The notes beneath the pieces are model-generated. The model ran no database searches. It was not told where the DNA came from and worked only from the letters and a program-made list of their open reading frames with translations. A DNA stretch of 64,000 nucleotides from Streptomyces albus subsp. albus. GTDB taxonomy: Bacteria; Actinomycetota; Actinomycetes; Streptomycetales; Streptomycetaceae. Below, one piece after another: positions 28,282-36,234 of the stretch. The stretch spans positions 1 to 64,000 of the forward strand of contig NZ_JODR01000036.1 in NCBI RefSeq assembly GCF_000725885.1, written 5' to 3'. Within the stretch, counting starts at the first letter, position 1. Every line of letters begins with the position of its first letter. Position numbers and translations under genes: made by a program.

Positions 28282-29679
28282 TCAGCAGTCGCAGCCGCAA
28301 TCGCAGTCGCAGCAACTGCACTGTTCGCAACAGCTGCACCCGTCGCAGCAGTCACAGCAGTCGCAACAGTCGCGGCACACGCCCTCGTGCTTCTTGCGGG
28401 ACCAGGGGCCCTCGTACTCCTTGGCACAGCACAGTTGGCAGGTGCAGCACAGGCCGATGAAAGCGGCGCAGCCGGCCAGGAAACCGCGCGGAGGCTTGCG
28501 GCCGGGCCGGGGCGCGCCGTGCTCGTCCCGGCCGCCCCCGCCGCCCCAGCCGTGGCCGCCCCCGCCCCAGCCGTCCCCGCCGGGCGGCACCGAGCCGTCC
28601 CCCGCGTACGGCCGGCGGGGTCCGTTGAGGTCCTGCGGGGCCTGACCGTACGGAGGGCGGCCGGACTGCTGTGCCCCGTACGGGTGTTGGCCCTGCGGCG
28701 GCTGTCCGTAGGGGTGCGGCTCGGCGTAGGGGCCGGGGGTCCCGTACGGGTGCGGCGCCGGATACGGGCCGGGCTGCTGCGGGGTGCCGTCGCCGTGGGC
28801 GGCCGGGCCCGCGTGGGGGCAGGCCGTGGTGCCGAACGCCCGGTCAACGGCGCGCGGCAACTCGTGCACCAGCAGCACGTGCGCGAGCCGGGCGTCCGCG
28901 AAGTCCACGTCGCGCAGGGCGAGCCGGATGCCGTGCACGGCGTCGTCGCACAGCCGGCGGGCCTCGGCGCGGGTCGCGCCGGTGGCCGTCAGGGGGTTCC
29001 AGGCGCCCTCGGCCGCGTCCTTCTCCTGGTCCTCGACGGCGTCCAGCAGATGGGCGAGCCGCCCGAACAGGCGTCCGGCCTCCGCCAGCGGCGCCGCGTT
29101 GCCGGGCCTGCCCGCGAGCACGGCGGTGTGCGCGAAGGCGGCGGCGGTGGCGGTCTCCGTGGGCTCCGTGACGGCGGTCAGCGGGGTGCCCGCACCGGCC
29201 GCCCGCTCCACGTCGGTCTGGCGGTCCACGGCGTCCAGCAGCACGGCCGTGTCGAAGCCGAGCGAGCCGCCGGCGCGGGCACCGGCCCGGTCCCAGCCGG
29301 CCGCCACCCGACGGGCGGCGGCGGCGACGGGACGGCGGCGCAGCAGCCCGTTCCGGTCGGCTATGTGGTCCCGGATCTTGGCCGAGGCCAGCACCAGCGA
29401 CACCGAGGCGGCCAGCCGGGCACCTTCCCCGTGGGCGACGGTCGCCGTCCGCATGCCGCGCAGCGGGCAGGGGCCGGCGGTGCGGCGGGCGGCGCCGGCG
29501 CGACCGGTCTGGGCGTCGGTGAGCACGGAGACGAGCAGCCCGTCGTAGTTGGTGACGATCCGCGCGAGTTGGCCGTGGTCACCGCGCAGGGCCAGACAGA
29601 GTCCGCACAGGTGTGCCATCCACTCGGTCCTGAGCCCCTCGGAGAGGCGGTGCCGGCATGGCCTGACGATTCCGAACAT
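28282..29679 (-). CDS. DUF5685-type protein with cysteine-rich C-terminal tail
   Basis: The 465-residue protein starts MFGIVRPCRHRLSEGLRTEWMAHLCGLCLALR, with the Cys/His cluster typical of DUF5685 proteins. A helical body runs to about residue 290. A Pro/Tyr/Gly/Gln-rich stretch follows (about 300-395). The last ~62 residues contain 23 cysteines, mostly as CC pairs separated by Asp (RDCCDCCDCCDGCSCC). ATG at 29679 has GGGGGAT upstream. The tail may bind metal ions, which is inference. The family's function is unknown. It may share a transcript with the DUF1206 gene. Confidence 0.8.
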   Translation of the reverse strand: MFGIVRPCRHRLSEGLRTEWMAHLCGLCLALRGDHGQLARIVTNYDGLLVSVLTDAQTGRAGAARRTAGPCPLRGMRTATVAHGEGARLAASVSLVLASAKIRDHIADRNGLLRRRPVAAAARRVAAGWDRAGARAGGSLGFDTAVLLDAVDRQTDVERAAGAGTPLTAVTEPTETATAAAFAHTAVLAGRPGNAAPLAEAGRLFGRLAHLLDAVEDQEKDAAEGAWNPLTATGATRAEARRLCDDAVHGIRLALRDVDFADARLAHVLLVHELPRAVDRAFGTTACPHAGPAAHGDGTPQQPGPYPAPHPYGTPGPYAEPHPYGQPPQGQHPYGAQQSGRPPYGQAPQDLNGPRRPYAGDGSVPPGGDGWGGGGHGWGGGGGRDEHGAPRPGRKPPRGFLAGCAAFIGLCCTCQLCCAKEYEGPWSRKKHEGVCRDCCDCCDCCDGCSCCEQCSCCDCDCGCDC

Positions 29680-29903
29680 GTGTCATCCCCCGTTGCCGAG
29701 TGCGGGTGCCGGGCGTGCGCACCCACTCGTGTACGACCCCGCGCCGACGGCGCGGCGAGCGATGCTACCCGGGTCCCGGTGCCCGGCGTCCAGCCCTCCA
29801 GGAGACCTGTACAGGTATGTCCCCTCCCTCATCGGCGCAGGTCACACGGGTTTCTCGGGAAAACCCCGGGAGCGGTGGGCGGCCGGGGTGCTAGCTTCGG
29901 GGC

Positions 29904-29978
29904 ATGCAGCACGCCGTACACGTCTTCGGGACGACGACGCCGGACAGCGACCCGGCGTGCCGACCGACGCGGACGTGA
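29904..29978 (+). CDS. Threonine-rich leader peptide of the thrS-like gene
   Basis: A 24-codon frame starts MQHAVHVFGTTTPDSD and ends T-R-T-stop. Three consecutive ACG threonine codons (29931-29939) and five Thr codons in all precede a perfect terminator hairpin and then a threonyl-tRNA synthetase gene. A small hairpin (29937-29943 with 29952-29958) overlaps the third Thr codon. This is the layout of ribosome-mediated attenuation. A TAGCTT about ten bases before the ATG could be a -10 box, which would make the leader leaderless. The function is inferred from layout, not shown. Confidence 0.72.
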   Translation: MQHAVHVFGTTTPDSDPACRPTRT

Positions 29979-30001
29979 CTGCGCAAGCGACGTGACCGTA
30001 C

Positions 30002-30039
30002 CGACGAAGCCCCGGGCCGAGCCGCCCGGGGCTTCGTCG
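30002..30039 (+). terminator. Attenuator hairpin before the thrS-like gene
   Basis: Arms cgacgaagccccgggc and gcccggggcttcgtcg form a perfect 16-bp stem with a six-base loop, 23 bases after the leader stop and 49 before the thrS-like start. The 3' arm contains tcgtcgt, which can also pair with the Thr-codon run acgacga. This offers a mutually exclusive alternative fold. Confidence 0.8.
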
Positions 30040-30088
30040 TGTGCACCGTCCCCGCGCAGCGGCCCGGCCCCGACACGAGGGAGCCACC

Positions 30089-31327
30089 ATGGGCGACGCC
30101 CAGCACGACCACCGCGGACTCGGCCGCCGGCTGGAGCTGTTCGACACCGACCCGCTGATCGGGGCCGGCCTGCCGTACTGGCTGCCGGACGGTGCGGCCG
30201 TCCGGCACGCGCTGGAGGAGTACATCAGGGACGCCGAACGCCGCGCGGGCTACCAGCACGTGTACTCGCCGGTCCTCGGCAAACGGGAGCTGTACGAGCT
30301 GTCCGGCCACTGGTCCCACTACGCCGACGACATGTTCCCCCCGATGGTGCTGCCGGACGGCGAACAACTCCTGCTGCGCCCCAGCCTGTGCCCGCACCAC
30401 GCCGTCATCTTCCGTTCCCGCGCCCGCAGTTACCGCGAACTGCCGCTGCGCATGGCCGAACTGGGGGCGATGTTCCGCGCCGAACTGTCGGGAGTGCTGG
30501 GCGGACTGACCCGGGTACGGGCCATCCAGCTCAACGACGCGCACCTGTTCTGCACCCTCGACCAGGTGGCCGGTGAGGCGCGGGCGGCGCTGGAGATGAT
30601 CCGGGACGCCTACCGGGCGCTGGGCATCGAGGCGGCCCGCTACCGGCTCTCGCTGCCCGGGCCGGGCGGCAAGTACGTGGCGGCGCCGGACAAGTGGCGC
30701 CGCGCCACCGCCCTGCTGCGGCGGGCGCTGGAGGAGGCGGGGCTGCCCCACGAGGCGGCCGAGGGGGAGGCCGCGTTCTACGGGCCGAAGATCGACGTGC
30801 AGGTCGCCGACGCGGCGGGCCGGGAGGCGACCCTGTCCACCGTGCAGGTCGATCTGCACCAGCCGGAGCGGTTCGGTCTGCGCTACACCGGGCCGGACGG
30901 GGCCGGGCACCGGCCGGTCATGGTGCACCGTGCCGTCATCGGCAGCGTGGAGAGGGCCGTCGCCCAGCTGATCGAGGTGCACGGCGGTGCGTTCCCGGTG
31001 TGGCTGGCCCCCGCCCAGGTGGTGGTGTGCGCGGTCTCGGCGGCGCAGGCCGACGGGGCGGAGGCGTTCGCCGCGCGGTGCCGTGCCGCCGGGCTGCGGG
31101 TGCGGGTGTCCGGGCCCGAACGCGGCAGCCTGGGGGCGCGTGTGCGTCAGGACCGGCTCGTTCCGTACCAGGCGGTCGTGGGGGAGCGGGAGGCCGCCTC
31201 CGGCGCGGTGGTGCTGCGGCTGCGGGACGGCCGCCGGTTCGGCCCGCTGCCGCAGGCGGAGGCCGTCGCCCGGATCCGCGCCGTCGCGGAGGCACGCGTA
31301 ACCGGGCTGTGGGAGGGCGACCGGTAG
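30089..31327 (+). CDS. thrS: Threonyl-tRNA synthetase, short form lacking TGS and editing domains
   Basis: The 412-residue protein is the class II catalytic core plus anticodon-binding domain only. Motif 2 is LRMAELGAMFRAELSGVLGGLTRVRAIQLNDAHLFC (split here: RMAELGAMFRAE, then LTRVRAIQLNDAHLF). The zinc ligands are the Cys in LCPHH, its His, and the His in MVHRAVIGSVER, which also marks motif 3. Full ThrRS has ~240 more N-terminal residues. ATG at 30089 follows GAGGGAG. It is likely a second, inducible enzyme under the attenuator upstream. Such duplicates sometimes confer resistance to ThrRS inhibitors; that role is inference. Confidence 0.9.
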   Translation: MGDAQHDHRGLGRRLELFDTDPLIGAGLPYWLPDGAAVRHALEEYIRDAERRAGYQHVYSPVLGKRELYELSGHWSHYADDMFPPMVLPDGEQLLLRPSLCPHHAVIFRSRARSYRELPLRMAELGAMFRAELSGVLGGLTRVRAIQLNDAHLFCTLDQVAGEARAALEMIRDAYRALGIEAARYRLSLPGPGGKYVAAPDKWRRATALLRRALEEAGLPHEAAEGEAAFYGPKIDVQVADAAGREATLSTVQVDLHQPERFGLRYTGPDGAGHRPVMVHRAVIGSVERAVAQLIEVHGGAFPVWLAPAQVVVCAVSAAQADGAEAFAARCRAAGLRVRVSGPERGSLGARVRQDRLVPYQAVVGEREAASGAVVLRLRDGRRFGPLPQAEAVARIRAVAEARVTGLWEGDR

Positions 31328-31562
31328 CGGGCGCGGAGCACAGGGCGGGGGCGCGCGCGTCACCGGGTGCGCCCCGCCCGGTCGCGCCCGCCCGGCCAAC
31401 GCCCGGCCGCGCCCGGCCCGGCCCCGCCGGCACGTCCGGCACCGCGTCAGCACCCGGCCGCGCGCCGGCCGCGCGGCTGCCGGGCCGGGGCCGCGCGGGG
31501 GCGGGCCGGCCGGTCGCGGAGGCTCCCCGGGCGTGCACCCTTATGCCCGTAAAGTGACGTTC
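31328..31562. other. GC-rich spacer without a recognisable element
   Basis: The 235 bp before the permease are almost pure C/G runs of the gcccggcc type. I see no hairpin with a clear function. A ttatgcccgtaaagt stretch at about 31540 is the only AT-richer part and may hold the promoter of the next gene. Confidence 0.4.
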
Positions 31563-33593
31563 GTGGCTCATGTGCTGAGTGTTCTCAAGCGGTTGCTGGT
31601 CGGCCGGGCGCTTGAGAGCGAACGCGCGCACGGCACACTGCTGCCCAAACGGCTGGCGCTGCCGGTGTTCGCCTCGGACCCGCTCTCCTCCGTGGCCTAC
31701 GCCACCCAGGAGACGATGGTGGTGCTCACCGTCGGCGGCCTGGCCTTCCTCCATCTGACCGAGTGGATCGCGCTGGCCGTCGTCTGCCTGCTGACGCTCG
31801 TCGTCCTCTCCTACCGCCAGGTGGTGTACGCCTATCCCAGCGGGGGCGGCTCCTACGAGGTCGTCTCCACCAACCTCGGGCCGCGGGCCGGGCTCGTGGT
31901 GGCCGCCTCGCTGCTGGTCGACTACGTCATGACGGTCGCCGTCTCGGTGGCGTCCGGGGTGGACAACGCCATCTCCGCGATCCCCGCCCTGCACGACTAC
32001 CGGGTGCCGCTCGCGGTGGGCTGCGTGGTGCTGCTCGCCGCGACGAACCTGCGCGGGGTCCGCGAATCCGGGGAGGCGTTCGCCGCGCCCACCTATCTGT
32101 TCATCGCCGGCATCCTCGTCATGTGCGTCACCGGGCTGCTGCGCTGGCTGCTGGGGGACGCGCCGGTCGCCGAGAGCGCCCGCTACGGCATCGAGCCCGC
32201 TCCCGGCGAACACGATCTGACCGGGCTCGCCCTGCTGATGCTCGTCCTGCGCGCCTTCTCCAGCGGCAGCAGCGCGCTGACCGGCGTGGAGGCGATCTCC
32301 AACGGGGTGCCCGCCTTCCGCAGACCGCACTCGCGCAACGCGGCGCTCACCCTCATGGCCATGGGGCTGATCGCGGTGACCCTCTTCAGCGGGGTCACGG
32401 CACTGGCGCTCATCTCCCGTGTGCACATCACCGACGATCCGTGCCGGCTGACCGGTCTGGCGCACGCCTGCGAGGACAGCCCGCAGCGCACCGTGATCGC
32501 CCAGGTCGCCGCCGCGGTCTTCGGCGACGGCAGCGCCGGCTTCTACTACGTGCAGGCCGCGGCGGTCCTCATCCTCGTCCTGGCCGCGAACACCGCCTTC
32601 AACGGGTTCCCGCTGCTCGCCTCCATCCTGGCCCGGCACCGCTATCTGCCCCGCCAGTTCCACACCCGGGGCGACCGGCTGGCCCTCTCCAACGGCATCG
32701 TCGCGCTGGCCCTCGTCGCCGCGGTGCTGCTGCTGGTCTTCAAGGCGTCGGTGACCGGCCTCATCCACCTGTACATCCTGGGCGTCTTCACCTCCTTCAC
32801 GCTGTCCCAGACCGGCATGGTGCGGCACTGGAACCGGCTGCTGCGCCAGGAGACGGACCCGGTCCGCCGGCGCCGTCACCACGTGGCGCGGGCCGTCAAC
32901 GGCACCGGGGCCGTGGTGACCGGCGCGGTGCTCGTCATCGTGCTGCTGACCAAGTTCCTCCAGGGCGCCTGGCTGGCCGTGGCCGCCGCCGCACTGCTGT
33001 GGCTGCTGATGCGGGCGATCCGCCGCCACTACGACGCCACCGCCGCCGAAGTGGCCACCGACGACCCGGAGGCCGAACTGGTGCGGCCCTCCGGCATCCG
33101 CGTCGTCGTGCCCGTCTCCACCCTGCACAAGCCGACGCTGCGCGCCCTCTCCTACGCCATGGCGCTCACCCCCTCCCAGGTCGAGGCGGTGACCGTCGCC
33201 GTCGACCCGCAGGAGACGGAGGAGCTGCGCCGGCGGTGGCTGGCGGCCGGCATCGACATCCCCCTCAAGGTGCTGGAGTCCCCCTACCGGGAGATCACCC
33301 GGCCCCTGGTGACGTACGTGCGCTCGCTGCGGACCGGGCCGCGCGACGTGGTCAGCGTCGTCATCCCGGAGTACGTGGTCGGCCACTGGTGGCAGAATCT
33401 GCTGCACAACCAGTCCCCGCTCCGGCTCAAGAGCCGCCTGCTGTTCGCCCCGGGGGTGACCGTCACCAGCGTGCCGTGGCGGCTGGCGTCCTCCGCCCGC
33501 GCGGCCCGTCGCACTCCGCGTCCCCGGCCGGGCGCGGTGCGGCGGGGTGTCCCCGCGCCGGGCCGGGGCCCGGCCCCGCCGCCCGCACCCTGA
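31563..33593 (+). CDS. APC-superfamily permease, KimA-like
   Basis: The 676-residue protein has about twelve membrane helices (about 30-485), with the opening LPVFASDPLSSVAYATQETMVVL and GGGSYEVVSTNLG of the KimA/YdaO branch. A cytoplasmic C-terminal domain follows (about 515-640, IRVVVPVSTLHKPTLRALSYAMAL) like the USP-type domain of KimA, a potassium importer controlled by c-di-AMP in Bacillus. Potassium is therefore the best guess; amino acids are the alternative. GTG 31563 is chosen because family similarity starts there; GTG 31533 is also possible. The Pro/Arg-rich last ~40 residues are probably unstructured. Confidence 0.85.
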   Translation: MAHVLSVLKRLLVGRALESERAHGTLLPKRLALPVFASDPLSSVAYATQETMVVLTVGGLAFLHLTEWIALAVVCLLTLVVLSYRQVVYAYPSGGGSYEVVSTNLGPRAGLVVAASLLVDYVMTVAVSVASGVDNAISAIPALHDYRVPLAVGCVVLLAATNLRGVRESGEAFAAPTYLFIAGILVMCVTGLLRWLLGDAPVAESARYGIEPAPGEHDLTGLALLMLVLRAFSSGSSALTGVEAISNGVPAFRRPHSRNAALTLMAMGLIAVTLFSGVTALALISRVHITDDPCRLTGLAHACEDSPQRTVIAQVAAAVFGDGSAGFYYVQAAAVLILVLAANTAFNGFPLLASILARHRYLPRQFHTRGDRLALSNGIVALALVAAVLLLVFKASVTGLIHLYILGVFTSFTLSQTGMVRHWNRLLRQETDPVRRRRHHVARAVNGTGAVVTGAVLVIVLLTKFLQGAWLAVAAAALLWLLMRAIRRHYDATAAEVATDDPEAELVRPSGIRVVVPVSTLHKPTLRALSYAMALTPSQVEAVTVAVDPQETEELRRRWLAAGIDIPLKVLESPYREITRPLVTYVRSLRTGPRDVVSVVIPEYVVGHWWQNLLHNQSPLRLKSRLLFAPGVTVTSVPWRLASSARAARRTPRPRPGAVRRGVPAPGRGPAPPPAP

Positions 33594-33625
33594 CGACGAC
33601 GGGAGGACGGTACGAGGGCGGGGGC

Positions 33626-34423
33626 TCAGCGGGCCGCGTACGCGCGCAGCCGTTCCGCGCGCGGGGTCAGACAGCAGCTCGCACAGCGGACGGCCTCGGC
33701 GCTGGTGTAGTAGAGGCAGCAGGTGTTGCGCAGATAGCGCAGCCGCCGCCCGCCGTCGGCACCGGTGACCTCGGCCAGCTCCCCCAGACCCGCCAGCCGG
33801 GGCAGCGGCTCGGTGAAGCAGGACCAGCGGCGGGCCAGCAGACCGGTGTCGGGCTCCGCGCCCGAACTCAGCGCCGTCGCGCAGCCGTGTGCCACTCCGC
33901 CGTGCAGCTGCCGCAGCCCCGCGCGGGTGGCGCGGTGCAACACGCCGGCGAGCGGCAGCAGATGGCCGCGCAGCACCGCCTCGTGCAGGGCCGCAACGGT
34001 GGCCGCCGGATCGGGGGCCGGGTCCGCCAGCAGCGCCGGCTCGCGCAGCCGCACCCCCGCGATGCCGTGCGTGCCGGGCCGCACCAGCACGTTGTGCGGT
34101 CGTACGTCCCACACGCGGCCGTCCAGCGCCCAGGCCAGCACAGCCGCCGCCGTCACCCGGCCCGCGTACACGGCGATCAGGGTGAGGGCCGTCGCGTGCG
34201 CCGTGCGGTGCCCGCTGCCGCGTCGTTCGGCCTCCAGCAGCCGCTCCAGCTCCGGGCTGCCCGCGTGCAGCAGCCGCTCCGCCGGCAGCCACGCGTCCGA
34301 CTCGGCCGCGGGCGGCTCACCGGCCAGCATGTGGTAGCGGGGGCCGTGCGCGGAGGCGAGGTCCGTCAGCTCGACCAGGGCCGTCAACTCGTCGAGCACC
34401 CGGGCCCGCCCGTCCCCGCTCAC
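33626..34423 (-). CDS. FhuF-like (2Fe-2S)-binding protein in the corrinoid ABC operon
   Basis: The 265-residue protein ends with NTCCLYYTSAEAVRCASCCL. The spacing CC-x10-C-x2-C matches the [2Fe-2S] site of FhuF-type ferric-siderophore reductases. The N-terminal ~220 residues are helical, with HGGVAHGCATAL resembling the reductase fold. GTG at 34423 overlaps the ATPase stop by four bases (GTGA). Family members reduce iron in imported chelates in the cytoplasm. Here the operon sits behind a cobalamin riboswitch, so a role in reducing an imported corrinoid, or a mixed iron role, is inferred. Confidence 0.82.
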   Translation of the reverse strand: MSGDGRARVLDELTALVELTDLASAHGPRYHMLAGEPPAAESDAWLPAERLLHAGSPELERLLEAERRGSGHRTAHATALTLIAVYAGRVTAAAVLAWALDGRVWDVRPHNVLVRPGTHGIAGVRLREPALLADPAPDPAATVAALHEAVLRGHLLPLAGVLHRATRAGLRQLHGGVAHGCATALSSGAEPDTGLLARRWSCFTEPLPRLAGLGELAEVTGADGGRRLRYLRNTCCLYYTSAEAVRCASCCLTPRAERLRAYAAR

Positions 34424-35217
34424 CGGCTCACCGTCCCGGCCGGCGGCAGGTACACCACCGTCGGCGCTCCCGTGCCCGGGTGCACGCTCACCTCGGCCCG
34501 CACCCCGTACACCCGCGCCAGCAGTTCCTCGGTGAGGACCTCCTCCGGGGTGCCGCCGGCCACCACCCGGCCCCCCTCCAGCACGTACAGCCGGTCGCAG
34601 AAGTAGGCGGCCAGGTTGAGGTCGTGCAGGGCGAGCAGCCCCGTGGCGGGCAGCCCGCGGACCAGGGAGAGCAGTTCCCACTGGTAGCGCACGTCCAGAT
34701 GGTTGGTCGGCTCGTCCAGGACGAGCAGCGCCGGGTCCTGGGCCAGGGAGCGGGCCACCAGGACGCGCTGGCGCTCCCCGCCGGACAGCTCGTCGAAGGG
34801 CCGCCCGGCCAGCGCCGCGGCCCCGGTCCGGGTGAGGGCGGCGGTCACCCGTTCCGCGTCGTCGGCGGTGTCGCCCTCCCAGAACCGTTTGTGCGGGGAG
34901 CGCCCCATGGCCACGACCTGGCGGGCCGTCAGCCCGAAGCCGCCGCTCGCGTCCTGCGGGACGACGGCCACCTTGCGGGCCCGTGCCTTGGCGCCGAGCC
35001 CGGCTGTGTCGTCGCCGTCGAGCAGGATGCGCCCGCCCGTGGGGCGCAGCGTGCCGTAGACGCAGCGCAGCAGTGTCGTCTTGCCGCTGCCGTTGGGGCC
35101 CACGACGCCCACCGTCTCGCCGGGCCGGGCGGTGAGCGTCACACCGTCCAGCAGGGTGCGGCCGGCGGGCGTCCGGTAGCTGAGGTCCTCCGTGCTCAGT
35201 GCGCACGCCGCGGTCAT
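34420..35217 (-). CDS. ABC transporter ATP-binding protein, FecE/BtuD type
   Basis: The 265-residue ATPase has Walker A GPNGSGKTTLLR (about 39-50), the signature LSGGERQRVLVARSLA (about 140-155), Walker B ALLVLDEPTNHLD (about 161-173) and the switch His in ALHDLNLA. Its ATG at 35217 overlaps the permease stop (ATGA), and its stop overlaps the FhuF-like start, so four genes are translationally chained. It powers uptake of the ligand bound by the lipoprotein encoded at 36235-37242. The riboswitch upstream suggests a corrinoid. Confidence 0.93.
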   Translation of the reverse strand: MTAACALSTEDLSYRTPAGRTLLDGVTLTARPGETVGVVGPNGSGKTTLLRCVYGTLRPTGGRILLDGDDTAGLGAKARARKVAVVPQDASGGFGLTARQVVAMGRSPHKRFWEGDTADDAERVTAALTRTGAAALAGRPFDELSGGERQRVLVARSLAQDPALLVLDEPTNHLDVRYQWELLSLVRGLPATGLLALHDLNLAAYFCDRLYVLEGGRVVAGGTPEEVLTEELLARVYGVRAEVSVHPGTGAPTVVYLPPAGTVSR

Positions 35218-36230
35218 CCGGCCACCCCCTCGGCGCGCTGGGTGCGCCGCAGCAGCCACAGGAAGAACGGGCCGCCGGTCAGCGCCGTCAGGACGCCGAC
35301 GGGGATCTCCTGCGGCGCGGCCAGTGTGCGGGCTGCCAGATCGGCAAGCACCAGGAAGGCGGCGCCGCCCAGCGCGGCGACCGGCAGCAGCGCCCGGTGG
35401 CCGGCGCCCACCGCCATCCGCGCGGCGTGCGGCACCATCAGCCCGACGAAGCCGATCGAGCCGCTCACCGTCACCAGCACCGCCGTCACCAGCGAGGCCA
35501 GGACGAACGCGGCGGCACGGAAGCGGCCCACCTCCAGCCCCAGCACGGTGGCGCCCTCCTCGCCGACCAGCAGCAGGTCCAGCGGCCTGGCCAGGGCCAG
35601 CAGCAGCACGAGTCCGGCCAGCAGCGCCAGCGCGGGCAGCAGCAGGCTGTGCCAGCGGGCCTGTCCGAGCCCGCCCAGCGTCCAGAAGAGGATCGCCCGC
35701 AGATGCTCGTTCTGCGAGGAGGTCACCAGCACCAGGCTGGTGAGGGCGGAGAGCACGTACTGCACGGCGACCCCGGCCAGCACCAGCCGCCCGGTGGTGA
35801 TCGCCCCGCCGCGCCGGGCCATGGCGTAGACGACGACCAGCGCCACCATCGCCCCGGTGAAGGCGCCCAGGGTCATGGAGACGGCGCCGATCCCGAAGAC
35901 GACGACCAGCGCGGCCCCGGTGGAGGCACCGGAGGAGATGCCCAGCAGATACGGGTCGGCCAGCGGATTGCGCACCAGCGCCTGGAGCACGGCGCCCACC
36001 AGTGCCAGTCCGGCGCCCACCACGGCCGCCAGCAGGACGCGCGGCAGCCGTACGTCGAGGACGATCGTGCGGAAGGGGCCGGGGCCGGCCTGTCCGCTCA
36101 GCGCCCGCAGCACCTCGCCGACGGGTATCCGCGCCGAGCCCAGGGCCAGTCCGGCGACGGTGCCGACGGCGAGCACGGCCAGCAGCGCCGCCGTCACCAG
36201 GGTGAAACGCAGGGACGGTCCGAGGGTCAC
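35214..36230 (-). CDS. ABC transporter permease, FecCD/BtuC type
   Basis: The 338-residue protein has about nine to ten membrane helices and the family signature GAVLQALVRNPLADPYLLGISSGAS (split: GAVLQALVRNPLA, then DPYLLGISSGAS; about 79-103). A later GSIGFVGLMVPHAARM is the coupling-helix region. GTG at 36230 lies four bases after the stop of the binding protein gene, and its own stop overlaps the ATPase start. FecCD permeases import siderophores, haem or vitamin B12. The riboswitch points to B12 or another corrinoid. Confidence 0.92.
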   Translation of the reverse strand: MTLGPSLRFTLVTAALLAVLAVGTVAGLALGSARIPVGEVLRALSGQAGPGPFRTIVLDVRLPRVLLAAVVGAGLALVGAVLQALVRNPLADPYLLGISSGASTGAALVVVFGIGAVSMTLGAFTGAMVALVVVYAMARRGGAITTGRLVLAGVAVQYVLSALTSLVLVTSSQNEHLRAILFWTLGGLGQARWHSLLLPALALLAGLVLLLALARPLDLLLVGEEGATVLGLEVGRFRAAAFVLASLVTAVLVTVSGSIGFVGLMVPHAARMAVGAGHRALLPVAALGGAAFLVLADLAARTLAAPQEIPVGVLTALTGGPFFLWLLRRTQRAEGVAG

Positions 36231-36234
36231 CGGG

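Noticed and set aside
33626-35206. A single 526-residue protein spanning the FhuF-like frame and the ATPase region.
   Set aside because: The upstream half is antisense-frame noise inside the ATPase gene. GTG 34423 overlaps the ATPase stop in the usual coupled way.
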